The notes beneath the pieces were generated by a model, which had not been told where the DNA came from, searched no databases, and was given only the letters and a program-made list of their open reading frames with translations. A program made the position numbers and the translations under genes. From Haplosporangium gracile (lineage: Eukaryota > Mortierellomycota > Mortierellomycetes > Mortierellales > Mortierellaceae), in the NCBI GenBank assembly GCA_015499985.1, contig JAAAUF010001007.1, positions 1-13,821 on the forward strand: a stretch of 13,821 nucleotides of DNA, written 5' to 3'. Positions 1 to 7,832 of this stretch are shown piece after piece. The stretch's first letter is position 1; each line of letters opens with the position of its first letter.

Positions 1-153
1 AAAAAAAACACACTGGAACAAGGATCAGGTGTCCAGAAGAATCAATAAGCAATGCAAAGACCTACATCTCAACATGGAGATGCACCATACAACAAACAAT
101 TGACACCAATCGTCTACCTTCCTCTTTTCTGCTGTATGAAAATAACAAAATAG
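1..153 (+). other. 3' part of an LSM2 intron
   Basis: This stretch has no open frame that continues the LSm fold, and it runs into a pyrimidine-poor but usable acceptor (AAAATAG) directly before the Sm2-coding exon. It is therefore read as intron of at least 153 bases. A small upstream exon hidden here cannot be excluded; no YPHM-like LSm2 segment is visible on the plus strand. Confidence 0.6.
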
Positions 154-291
154 CTCGCGGTGAAGAACTGCTTTATTCGTGGATCGGTCGTTCGTTATGT
201 CCAGTTGCCCGCCCCATCAGTCGACACAGCACTCTTGCAGGACGCTGCTCGACGTGAAAGGCAACAGCCCGCTGCTGGTGCCCGGAAGTGA
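154..291 (+). CDS. LSM2: LSM2, U6 snRNA-associated Sm-like protein, C-terminal exon (partial)
   Basis: This is the last exon of an LSm2 gene: 45 codons plus TGA at 289-291. LSm2 belongs to the heteroheptameric LSm2-8 ring that binds the U6 snRNA 3' end in the nucleus and the LSm1-7 ring in cytoplasmic mRNA decay. The exon follows an acceptor, ATAG, at 150-153 and opens in phase 0. It reads LAVKNCFIRGSVVRYVQLP, and then a VDTALLQDAARRE-type stretch. FIRGSVVRYV is the Sm2 signature (I/F-R-G-x-x-V) with the final beta strand, and the LLQDAARRE helix is characteristic of LSm2 among the LSm proteins. The tail ends in a short Gln/Ala/Arg stretch. About half of the usual ~95 residues is present; upstream exons are outside the window and bases 1-153 read as intron. 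The gene converges on YOP1 with about 400 bases between stop codons. Family identity is very secure; the upstream exon border cannot be seen. Confidence 0.93.
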   Translation, partial: LAVKNCFIRGSVVRYVQLPAPSVDTALLQDAARRERQQPAAGARK

Positions 292-694
292 GCATAGGAT
301 GATTGATGATCGAAGAACATAACAGGAAGCTAAACACTGCCATGATTAGGCAGTGCAGTTACAATAACAAAAAATACAAACAAATCGAGAAAAAAATAAC
401 TGCAAACACGTACTCCGCAGTCATTGTTTTCCTTGTAAAAAGAAAGAAAGAAAGAAAAAAAAAAAAAAGAGCGGTGGGGATAGTAAGGAAAAAGAAAGAT
501 GTCTTTTGGTCTGTGTGGTTGATAACCGTGCGAATGTGTAATGAATGAACGCTTTTATTTTATGAGAGTATTCACGGATGTAATGAGAGGGGGATAGAGA
601 GAGAACTGAAAAAAAAAGACTTGACAAAGGAAAAAGATATATGTACAACTCTATCTTCAGCAGAACGTTTCCTGATAGTAAAAAAAAGGGTAAT
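292..694. other. Convergent 3' UTR region between LSM2 and YOP1
   Basis: The stretch is A/T-rich with an A-tract around 456-468, and I see no supportable gene. It should contain the overlapping or abutting 3' UTRs of the two converging genes. A minus-strand AATAAA (559-554), about 135 bases after the YOP1 stop, is a reasonable poly(A) signal for YOP1. Short open frames here are low-complexity Lys/Phe runs created by A/T tracts. Confidence 0.6.
554..559 (-). terminator. Candidate poly(A) signal (AATAAA) of YOP1
   Basis: The canonical AATAAA hexamer lies on the minus strand about 135 bases downstream of the YOP1 TAA. Fungal poly(A) signals are degenerate, so this is suggestive only. Confidence 0.35.
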
Positions 695-2273
695 TTACTG
701 GGAGGCGGTGGCGCTGCCGTCGAGCTCGGAGGCGACAGCCGAGACCTTGGCCCTCAAGTTGTGGTAGGACGAGTCGATCTCGGCCTTGTGCTGGACCAAG
801 AAGGGGCGGAGGATGCGGTTGTAGATGGTGACAGCGCCCTATTTGATGGTCAATCAAAACAATTAGAATGGAAGAGGGAAAGAAAAACAGGGGGTCAGTT
901 TAAGGATAATATGGATACTATGGACACAGGACAGGTTTGCCTTTGACCAAAAGAGTGTTTCAGCTCAATACGACTGCCAAGAAGTGTAAATAACACTCCT
1001 GCATGCCATTGAACAACAGAAAAACAGGAAACCGAAAGACGACTTACGTTGAAGGAGGGGACCATGAGCCAGAGGAGGAAGACGGTCTTGAGGAAGAAGT
1101 AGAAGGGGAACCAGTACAGGAGGACGTCGGTGAAGGACTCGATGATAGAAACGAATCCGTACACGGTCCTAATTGAGGAAGAAAAGAAGGAGAGTGGAGA
1201 AAGGAGGAGTATCTTGATTAGCACATGTTCCTGCTCTGTACCCTCTATCCGTCTGTCTCTCTGTCGTTGTGTGTGTGTCCTTTCAGTCCTTTCTTTTCGG
1301 AAATCATAATCAATCGTTATTCATTCCCAGCCAAGTCCTAATCTCCCAAGGTTTGTCCTCGAATCTCAAAGAAAAGAAAGACGTCCACACGACACGACAT
1401 GACACGAAAACAACTTGCGCAAAAGAAAAAAGAAAAAGAAAAAAAAGAAAACTCACCAGTAGGTCAACCACTGCTTGTCATCCTCCTTCTCGGGAGTCTC
1501 GAGGGCCTTGAAGGAACGGTAGGCGGGGTAGACGAAACCGAGGAGGTTGGAGAAGAGCTGGCCGGCAAAGTTGAAGAAGATCATCAAGAAGACGAAGGAT
1601 CCGGCACCGAGAGCCAAGTAGGTCTTGGGAACACCAGTGGCAGCCTCAAACTGGACCAACTGGGGGACCTTGTTCAACTCCTTGTCGAGCTGAGCGATGT
1701 AGTAGCGGGCTAATTATTGTTATTGTTCAATTGGGAGAGCGAAATGATATATTCGAGTTAATACGTAGTCCATTGTCTATAGAATTACGAGTGTAAAATC
1801 CAGCGTGAGAGTTGTCATTGATGTTGGTGACGACACGACAGAAGTGGTGGCAATGGTGTCCAGAAAGGAAACAAGAATGAAGACACGCTTTCGTAAGAGT
1901 GTTGATCAGTCCATTGGTCGTGTGGGTGTGTCTGTCACACTCCTGCAAATGGAGGTGTAGGAGAGTTGCGTCTGTGTTCCCTCATGAAGAAAGTGAGAGA
2001 TGAGCCATGAGACTGTTGTGTTGCCATCGGATCAACTTTAGCGCGACCACCATCAGGTTGGAGACTAGCTTGACTGACTTGCTGGTGTTCTCTTAGTATG
2101 AGAGTTGACTTGATCCCCCTTGTGTCTCTGCCTCGATTGTGCGTGTGTTCACTTTTCCTTGCCGTGCCGTGTCCCGTGGCAGCAAGTGAAAATAACACGG
2201 CCTGGTTGTTGCTATCGTTCTCGAATGAGCGCTATATGAGTTGCTGTTTACCTTTGGCCTGAACGGTATCCAT
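695..2273 (-). CDS. YOP1: YOP1/REEP5-type ER membrane-shaping protein (TB2/DP1/HVA22 family)
   Basis: This is a complete four-exon gene: exons 2273-2252, 1709-1457, 1168-1048 and 838-695 (22+253+121+144 nt), giving 179 residues, very close to yeast Yop1 (180). Phases join cleanly (2252|1709 rebuilds Ala8, 1457|1168 rebuilds Trp92). Donors are GTAAAC, GTGAGT and GTAAGT; acceptors are TTAG, TTAG and ATAG. TB2/DP1 hallmarks are visible: a hydrophobic hairpin at about residues 38-68, the conserved PAYRSFKALE (69-78), the DDKQWLTYW block (84-92) that introduces the second hydrophobic pair (about 93-130), and GAVTIYNRILRPF (133-145) leading into a C-terminal amphipathic helix. Yop1-family proteins insert two intramembrane hairpins and, with reticulons, bend and stabilise tubular ER and help shape the nuclear envelope. 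The start is the only ATG that gives the usual short polar N-terminus (MDTVQAKARYYIAQLDKELN). The gene is split by an unusually long first intron (542 bases) just after codon 7. Confidence 0.96.
1710..2251 (-). other. Long first intron of YOP1
   Basis: The intron is 542 bases with donor GTAAAC and acceptor AATTAG. It splits off a 22-base coding start exon. Open frames inside it do not continue the TB2/DP1 fold. It contains a perfect 7-bp inverted repeat (GCCGTGT/ACACGGC at 2166-2172 and 2195-2201), probably incidental. No convincing C/D or H/ACA snoRNA boxes were found by eye. Confidence 0.75.
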
Positions 2274-2897
2274 GGTTGAAATGGTATGGAGGGAGGGGGA
2301 GGGGTAAAGTTGAATTTGAAGGGTGAAGAAGAAAAAGAAGAAAGGAAGGGAAGAAAGGAAAAAAGATGAACGCTTTTTAAAGGGACGAGGAAAAGGGAGG
2401 CACACGGCCCATGAAAAGAACGAGCGAGAGGCTACCTGTCTCAGCCCACTTCCTCCTCTTTTCTACTTTATCTTTTGAGCAGGAAGGGAACACGGAGACA
2501 AAACGGTATAAATGTAACAAGAACTGACGGGATGGTCAACCGGTAACTCGCAGCGGCATATTCAATTGGACTATTGGATCCATTTTACAATGCAGGCACA
2601 CGAAAAAAAAAAAAAAAAATCTAACAAGCAGGCAATCAAGGTCATCGTTCACCCTTCGAACTCGCCTGACATGTGGAAACAATGCCGCGGGTAACAAAAA
2701 AACGTCTTTTTATCTTTGCCGCTTCCGCTCAGTCGAACTCCAATTGAACTCTCTTCTCCTCACGCTCATAGCGCGTCTTTCTTTATTATTATTAAGAGAA
2801 GCCATTGACAACCATTCACAACCATTCCCTATCGCATTTCTACAGTCGACTTTTCAAGCATCAAGAACAGGCCACCTCTCACTTGAGACCATGTCCA
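2274..2897. promoter_or_regulatory. YOP1 upstream region
   Basis: Immediately upstream of the YOP1 ATG, the coding (minus) strand is strongly C/T-rich (about 2280-2360), as in many fungal core promoters. A TTTAAAAAG element (around 2373-2383) lies about 100 bases upstream of the ATG and could act as a TATA-like element. Further out are a 17-base A run near 2605 and no supportable coding sequence. Assignment as promoter rests on position and composition. Confidence 0.45.
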
Positions 2898-3245
2898 TCA
2901 CACCACCCGCTCGGTCTCGTTCAACACATGCTTGCTGACGCATTGCTTGACCTGGCGCTTGTCTCTCGCAATCTGGAGTAAGAAGCGGAGTTTTTCTCTC
3001 CTCTCTCCCTTTCTTTTTGATCCGCCGCCATATTCCTCCCAGGTGAGGAAAAAGGTGTCCTGATCAGCCCAATGCCATTTCCCGCTCGGGGTTTCTATTA
3101 TTTTTTTTTCTTTGTTGCGTGTACGACCATACCTCTTCTGTCTTCTGCAAGGGCCAGCCAGACTGTCAGCGGAAAACCAGGGAACTCCACAGACACATGT
3201 CCACACATTCCTTCCGCTCACTAGAAATGCAGTCATGGACGCCAT
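2898..3245 (-). CDS. Possible spliced micro-ORF, 36 residues, unrecognised
   Basis: A tentative model joins 3245-3222 (MASMTAFL), 3144-3133 (KTEE, a 12-base microexon) and 2972-2898 (24 codons plus TGA). All three junctions are phase 0 with GTGAGC and GTATGG donors and GCAG/CCAG acceptors. The best-supported piece is the last one: IARDKRQVKQCVSKHVLNET follows a pyrimidine-containing acceptor (TTACTCCAG) and its codons mostly end in G or C, like those of the identified genes nearby. The predicted product is basic with one Cys, no signal peptide and no membrane segment. I recognise no family. The whole span also reads as one uninterrupted 118-codon frame, so an intronless reading is possible, as is a last exon belonging to a gene with different upstream exons. 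Confidence is low; the last segment is more likely coding than the rest. Confidence 0.22.
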   Translation of the reverse strand: MASMTAFLVSGRNVWTCVCGVPWFSADSLAGPCRRQKRYGRTRNKEKKIIETPSGKWHWADQDTFFLTWEEYGGGSKRKGERREKLRFLLQIARDKRQVKQCVSKHVLNETERVV

Positions 3246-4038
3246 GTTGGACAACTGATACTCTATCCACCCTTCATTCCCTCAAAATACAGTGAACAAT
3301 CTTGGGCCTGGTCCGTCCACTCTCTTTCTCCACTTTGCTCAAAAATGTCATGTGAACGATCGACCAGAGGAGGAGAATTTCAGGAATCAAAAAAAAAAAA
3401 AAAAAATACAACTTTATATTATCTTTCGCTCAACGACAACTACGTGTCAAAAAAAAATATAGAGAACAGTGAGGGGACAAATTGGATTGTGAAGATTGAA
3501 CGCTTTAAATGGGAAAACAAGAAGAAGAGAAAACTCCATTTTAGAGAAATAAACAATGCGCATTAGATGAGTCGTTCTAATTCATAGCTCAGGATGGAGA
3601 ACCTGCAAATTCAAGTTCCTGATTTCTCCTCCTTACTTCTTCCGGGCAGCCTAGATTTCGTCAATCTCCTTTTGAAACTTATTTTGACAATTGCTGAGAG
3701 TGGGTCAACTTCTATGGAAATTTCTGCCATCAAAGTAGTTTTATGGGGATGAAGAAGTCCCTGTGATATAACAAAGCGGAAGGAAAAGACGTCAGGATAA
3801 ATAGACGGGTTACAATTTATAAGCGATTGATTGTTTTGGTCCAACGACACTGAAAAAAACATGTATACACACTTACTTGCTCCATCTGGCTGTACGGAAG
3901 CCAAGGCTCGTTTATTAAACACGAAGGAGCAAGTAGAAAATGGATGTTTTTAGACATGGGTGCAAGCATGTGAAGCTTAGTCGGCATAACGAACGAAAGA
4001 AAAAGATGCAAGTCTTAGGAATTGTTAGAAAGGCTTAC
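3246..4038. other. Region without a resolvable gene
   Basis: It contains an A run near 3390-3406 and no conserved family. On the minus strand there are splice-like signals. GTACAG (3892-3887) is followed by a 13-base piece and a GTAAGT donor at 3873. CTCTCAG at 3703-3697 is followed by an open stretch ending NCQNKFQKEIDEI and a stop. These could be 3' exons of the unrecognised locus at 4039-5236, but phases do not join unambiguously, so no model is given. Confidence 0.3.
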
Positions 4039-4512
4039 CTCAGCTGTCTCAGCGCGGTTCTGGGTAGCTGGCTTGCAAAGATGAAGTTTTTCACCCAGCT
4101 TTTGGAACTGCTTTTGAAGGGTGTCCTTGGCCTTCTTATTCGACTTCCTAATCTTTAATGTGGATGTGGTCATCCGGCCACCCGACGATGACGAGCTCGA
4201 TCCTCCTTCTTTTCTGACCATATGCCAACCCCAGCTCGACATAGACTGTCGATGTTGCGACAGTTGCTGGGCCGTTTTTTGATTCAAACCTCCTGGATCC
4301 TTTGCTGCATTAGTGTCCCACAGCAGCCATAGTCGGTCGACGATTATTTCAAGCTGAATTAAGCGTCCTCTAAGGTTTCCAGGTTGTTGTCGATCGAATG
4401 CAGGGATTTCGTGAGCATCAATTCAGGTCTGACACCAGTCTCCCCAAGCTCCACATGGACCATCTCATTTGAGCAAGGTTGTCGCCCTTCTAAACCGTGC
4501 AGGAATTTGGAA
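4039..4512 (-). pseudogene. Exon-like segment of an unrecognised gene with an apparent one-base frame break
   Basis: A good acceptor (TTTTTTTACAG ending at 4513) opens a frame reading SKFLHGLEGRQPCSNEMVHV and on to ...SIDNNLETLEDA, which stops at TAA 4361-4359. From TTA at 4362-4360 the next frame continues as LIQLEIIVDRLWLLWDTNAA and a Ser-rich, then Lys/Gln-rich stretch (KDTLQKQFQKLGEKLH), ending at a strong GTAAGC donor (4038). The two halves look like one amphipathic helical segment interrupted by loss of a single base at about 4361-4364 (GCTTAA where GCTTTAA would keep frame). This is either a mutated gene, an assembly or read error, or two unrelated open stretches. I recognise no domain. 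The product would be polar and helical, perhaps coiled coil. Called pseudogene only provisionally. Confidence 0.35.
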
Positions 4513-5034
4513 CTGTAAAAAAAGGTATGGGAATGATACTGAGGGATTGTACCAGTCTTTTTGTATGTTGGCTTGATGCGGCTACACGACGCTACAATTT
4601 TTTTGATAGTCGCGAAGTGGACGATTTGTGTCTTTCGAAATGAATTTTCGTTATCTGTAGCAAATCAGACCTTTTCCTTCTTGCTTCTGCACACCCACTT
4701 GCGAGGTAGGATCACTGCAATCCAGATAGAGCGGTGATAGATGCATGTTCTGGTATTCCGCCTTTTTATTATGGTGCAGATGCCCATATGAAATAGTCAG
4801 TTTTTGACAAGGATAAGGGTTCGGAAGTCGGGACTAGTACGCTTTGGTCGAATATTTTAGAAAGGGAAACCCTCTTCATTGGCACTGCAGGATCGATAAT
4901 GTTGCCCTATTAGAGGGATCATTAAAAGATCTTAATTTTTGACATTATCCTTTGAAAAAAACATTGAAGAGGCAGGAGTGTTTTCAAGTGATTTTTTTTT
5001 CTGGCGGCAGGTGCCCATGATGGGGCGTTGTTTT
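4513..5034. other. Unresolved stretch between the two exon-like segments
   Basis: On the minus strand TTGCAG (ending about 4716) precedes a short open piece reading DPTSQVGVQKQEGK before a weak GTCTGA donor. It does not join in phase to the segment beginning at 4512. No conserved gene, tRNA or other RNA was recognised on either strand. Confidence 0.3.
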
Positions 5035-5236
5035 TCATGGGGTCACCCTGAACCTGATCACATCGTTCATCACCCAATCCATCCCCGAGTCGTTCTTCTC
5101 TTTCTTTGTTCTTTTCACCTCCATCAGCGTCCACATGTCATCTTGCCCAAATACCCTTGATGATCGCCCATGATTGGTGACTACTTTTACTAGCAAAATT
5201 TTGGTAGCAAACCTTCCCTCATTTCTTAAACTCGAT
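5035..5236 (-). CDS. Putative exon of an unrecognised minus-strand gene
   Basis: After an acceptor CCCCCCACAG (ending 5237) an open frame of 66 codons runs to TGA at 5037-5035. It includes RFATKILLVKVVTNHGRSSR, then VFGQDDMWTLMEVKRTKKEK and NDSGMDWVMNDVIRFRV. The spacing of Trp, Leu/Met and Trp with acidic and basic residues between them loosely recalls Myb/SANT-like DNA-binding helices, but this is weak resemblance only. Splicing out at GTGAAA after DMWTLME is an alternative, as is a different frame open from 5134 to 4922. It may belong to the same locus as 4039-4512; the joining exon(s) between 4513 and 5034 could not be fixed in phase. Confidence 0.28.
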
Positions 5237-5270
5237 CTGTGGGGGGAACAAAGCGCGCCCGGATCACGTC

Positions 5271-5302
5271 TTTTTTTTTTTTTTTTTAATTAAAAAAAAA
5301 AA
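5271..5302. repeat. T-run/A-run palindrome
   Basis: Seventeen T, then AATT, then eleven A form an inverted repeat able to fold as a perfect A/T hairpin. A second T run (5341-5355), also preceded by GTC and followed by TAAT, lies about 50 bases on. These are probably simple replication-slippage products. Confidence 0.6.
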
Positions 5303-5727
5303 TAATCAAAGAACATTACAAAAAGACCGAACAAGATGTCTTTTTTTTTTTTTTTAATGCAAACAAAAAAAAGAAGGCGCTAAAGTCGGACATGGTCTAC
5401 AAGAACGACGCATAGGGCAACAAATTCATATCGTTGTCTTGCATGTACTGTTAGTTTTATTGTCACTTCCACGTCGCCATTACATAAACATCCTCACCAA
5501 CCATCATTGTCCATCCTCAATGTAAGAACCATTTATTCCCACATATCCCTCGTTGTCACCTCAATGCTCCAGAGATGGCCCTTTGTTTTCTTGCTTACGC
5601 GCGCACGATAATGCTCAACTTTTTTATTTTAAATTTTTTTTCTTGATTGCAGTATTTGTATGTACATGACCTCTGGCGCTCCTATCGCAAGCCAGTATAC
5701 GAATCTCTCGCTTATCTTTTTGGTCTC

Positions 5728-5728
5728 G

Positions 5729-5760
<32 letters not shown>
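5728..5760. repeat. (GTT)11 microsatellite in the Hsp31-like 3' UTR
   Basis: There are eleven uninterrupted GTT units, followed by an imperfect GCTGTT. It begins about 30 bases downstream of the Hsp31-like stop, so it should be transcribed as (AAC)n in that mRNA's 3' UTR. Confidence 0.9.
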
Positions 5761-5790
5761 GCTGTTATCGGCCTTGGTGTTGTTGTTTTT

Positions 5791-6857
5791 TTACTTGTGA
5801 GCGGCTTGGATGGCTGCATGGATGGCCTCACCGAACTCAGGGGCAGAGGCCGGGTTCTGACCGGTGACGATACGGCCGTCTGTGACGACCTTGACGCCCC
5901 AGTCCTTGTCTGCCTTGTGGTAGTGCGCACCCCGCTGCTTCAACTTTGTCTCCAGCAACACGGGAACCACTAATTTGTCGAAGGACGAGGATAGAAAATG
6001 GTAAGGAGGGAGGTGAGAGGGTTAGAGAGATGTAAATGGTGGACTGAGAATCACACGGGCATGATGACAAAGCAAGGGGGCTGAAGAATAAACACACAAA
6101 TACACAAACAAGCACAGTATCATCAAATAAAACCAATAACTTACGATGCTCCTTCTTGACGGCGCGCTCCTCATCATCACTGAACCCAGTAACATTTTTA
6201 CCCTTGACCAAATGCGTTCCATCCTTCAAAACAACATCCGTCAACGCAATGGGACCATGGCAAACCGCCGCCACAACCTTGCCAGCCTCATAAGCAGCAG
6301 CAGTGACCTTCAATGCGGCCTCATTGTGCTCCAAGTCGAACATGGGTCCATGTCCACCAGGGTAGACGATGGCTTCGAACTCAGACTCGCGACCGACGAA
6401 TTCAGAGATGTTGTGGGTGTTGTCGACCTTGTGCTGGTAGTCCTTGTTGTTCAGGAATGCTACCGTGTTTGGGTGGTCCTATTTTTTGGTTGTCATTGGA
6501 AGGGGTGGAGGAAGGGGCGCGTGGGAAAAGAGGTAAATAATGAGTTTGTGTTATGATTCTTTGGGGAAGGGAGAAGGATACACATAACAGTAATTCATCA
6601 AGATACATCATATTAGGACACATCGACGCCAAAGCAATCCTCATTGAACAAAAACAAGTTCATACCTTGGCGGCATCAACAGATCCCTTATCAAGTGGCG
6701 CCTTACCACCCTTGGGCGAGGCAAAGACAATCTCGTACCCATGACGAGACAAGATAGTCGCGGGCTCGGCAACCTCCTCAGCATACCAGCCCGTCTGCTC
6801 TCCAGAGTTTCCGAGCTGGTCGTGGGACGTGAGGACGAAAAGAATCTTCTTGGTCAT
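5791..6857 (-). CDS. HSP31: DJ-1/PfpI superfamily protein, Hsp31-type (glyoxalase III / chaperone class)
   Basis: A complete three-exon gene: 6857-6666, 6478-6145 and 5969-5791 (192+334+179 nt), 234 residues, matching the ~237 of yeast Hsp31. The junction 6145|5969 rebuilds Leu176. The DJ-1/PfpI fold is plain: an N-terminal KKILFVLTSHDQLGN strand, TGWYAEEVAEP (22-32) carrying the conserved Glu (27 or 28), VYPGGHGPMFDL (102-113), the nucleophile elbow VAAVCHGP with Cys137-His138, and GFSDDEE (162-168) supplying the acidic partner expected for a Cys-His-Glu triad. The C-terminal VVTDGRIVTGQNPASAPEFG segment is typical of the large (Hsp31/PfpI) type. Family members convert methylglyoxal to lactate without glutathione and protect cells in carbonyl, oxidative and heat stress; that activity here is inferred from intact motifs. 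It is single-domain, cytosolic by lack of signals. A CATAAATAG element sits about 95 bases upstream of the ATG. A class I amidotransferase-like annotation would describe the same fold. Confidence 0.96.
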
Positions 6858-7832
6858 CTTGAATGAAGTGTGTATGTGGAGTGGAAAGTATTTTGTTGGT
6901 GAGAAAGTTAGGTGAGAAAAAAAAAAAAAAAAGAAGAGGAAAGAGAGCAAGCTATTTATGCAAAACAATCGCGCGAACCGACCACATCGCGACATTTTCA
7001 CTCTTTCTCCCTAGCTCTTGAACGTTGCATTATCCATACTATACGTGAATGAGCGCATCATCACCCAATTGTGCGATTTTTTTTTTTCACCATTGCATTA
7101 TAAATCCATCGAAGTGCAAGCAAACTTTTCAATTCGATCCTATCCGGAGTTACTCCGTCCATCACCGGCAATTGCAAGTATCAAAGAACCCCGCAACTTC
7201 GATCATCTTCTTTGTTCACACTTTTTCTTCTCCTTCACAAAGTAAAAAAAAAAAAAAAAGGGTCGATTTGTCATCTATAGAATTCGAACATGGTTGGTTG
7301 TTAGAGCGCAAGACAGAGACAGACTCCAGTCGCACCTTCCTTTTTTTATCAAGGTTTGTTCTCTTGCCTTCCACACATTCATCAGCGCAATTTGCCCAAA
7401 CGCTGCATTTGCGATCTCAGTAGAATCACGATTGTAGTCTCTGCCACTACGGAGTGCTTCACCAACCAGCTACACGTGCATCTACACCTCCACCTACAGC
7501 TACACATACACATACATCAATATGCTCCACATTACGGCCACCTCGCAAGCATAGCATACATATAGCACAATTGACAAACAGATTGTTCTTTTCTTCTATG
7601 GTTGGTTTTTAATTCATTCAATTGACTAAACTAGAAAGCAGCAAACCACTCGACCAGGCCGGTTCCCCCAGGTTGGTAAACCCAGGAAAACGATGGGAGT
7701 GTATGTAGTGTGGATGTTAGGGGAGCAATTCTTCCATGCGAAACTGTCCAGCAACAAAGAGAGGGAAAATGAGTTCGTCCATCCGTCCGAGGAAGTGTTT
7801 TTTGTTTGTTTTGTTGTTGGTTGAGTCGAGCT
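6858..7832. other. Intergenic: Hsp31-like promoter and A20/AN1 3' UTR
   Basis: Both flanking genes read leftwards, so the left part is promoter of the Hsp31-like gene and the right part is the tail of the A20/AN1 gene. Homopolymer tracts occur near 6918-6933 (A), 7079-7087 (T) and 7243-7258 (A). At about 7480-7525 there is a degenerate CTACAC/ACATAC repeat. Open frames here lack conserved motifs and have no coding-like codon use, so no gene is called. Confidence 0.5.
6952..6960 (-). promoter_or_regulatory. Candidate TATA box of the Hsp31-like gene
   Basis: On the minus strand CATAAATAG lies about 95 bases upstream of the start codon, followed by a long T-rich tract (6918-6933 region) and then the leader. 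Position and sequence fit a TATA element, which is common in stress-inducible fungal genes. Confidence 0.4.

Larger units (their letters stand above)
5237..5790. other. Intergenic region downstream of the Hsp31-like gene
   Basis: The stretch holds the A/T palindrome, a second T run, the 3' UTR of the Hsp31-like gene with a minus-strand AATAAA (5628-5623), and a GTT microsatellite. An open plus-strand piece (5652-5727) preceded by a strong pyrimidine tract and TTGCAG is noted under findings but is not called a gene. Confidence 0.45.

Noticed and set aside
641..946. A 101-codon plus-strand frame over YOP1 exon 4
   Set aside because: It is the antisense shadow of the real C-terminal exon; it has a Val/Gly-rich random composition.
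2636..2685. TTCGAACTC, resembling a tRNA T-loop
   Set aside because: No matching acceptor stem, D-loop or anticodon arm surrounds it.
5376..5413. Short plus-strand stretch reading ALKSDMVYKNDA then stop, like a protein tail
   Set aside because: There is no upstream exon or acceptor that can be joined; it lies directly between homopolymer tracts.
5837..6343. A 168-codon minus frame in the Hsp31-like gene
   Set aside because: It reads through the second intron; the spliced model restores the conserved DJ-1/PfpI C-terminus.
6146..6556. A 136-codon plus-strand frame antisense to the Hsp31-like exon 2
   Set aside because: It is the mirror of a G/C-ending coding exon, without motifs or splice context of its own.
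7018..7565. Several overlapping plus-strand frames between the two zinc-finger/stress genes
   Set aside because: They arise from T-rich and CAC/CAT-rich DNA, with no conserved motif and no coding-like codon bias.
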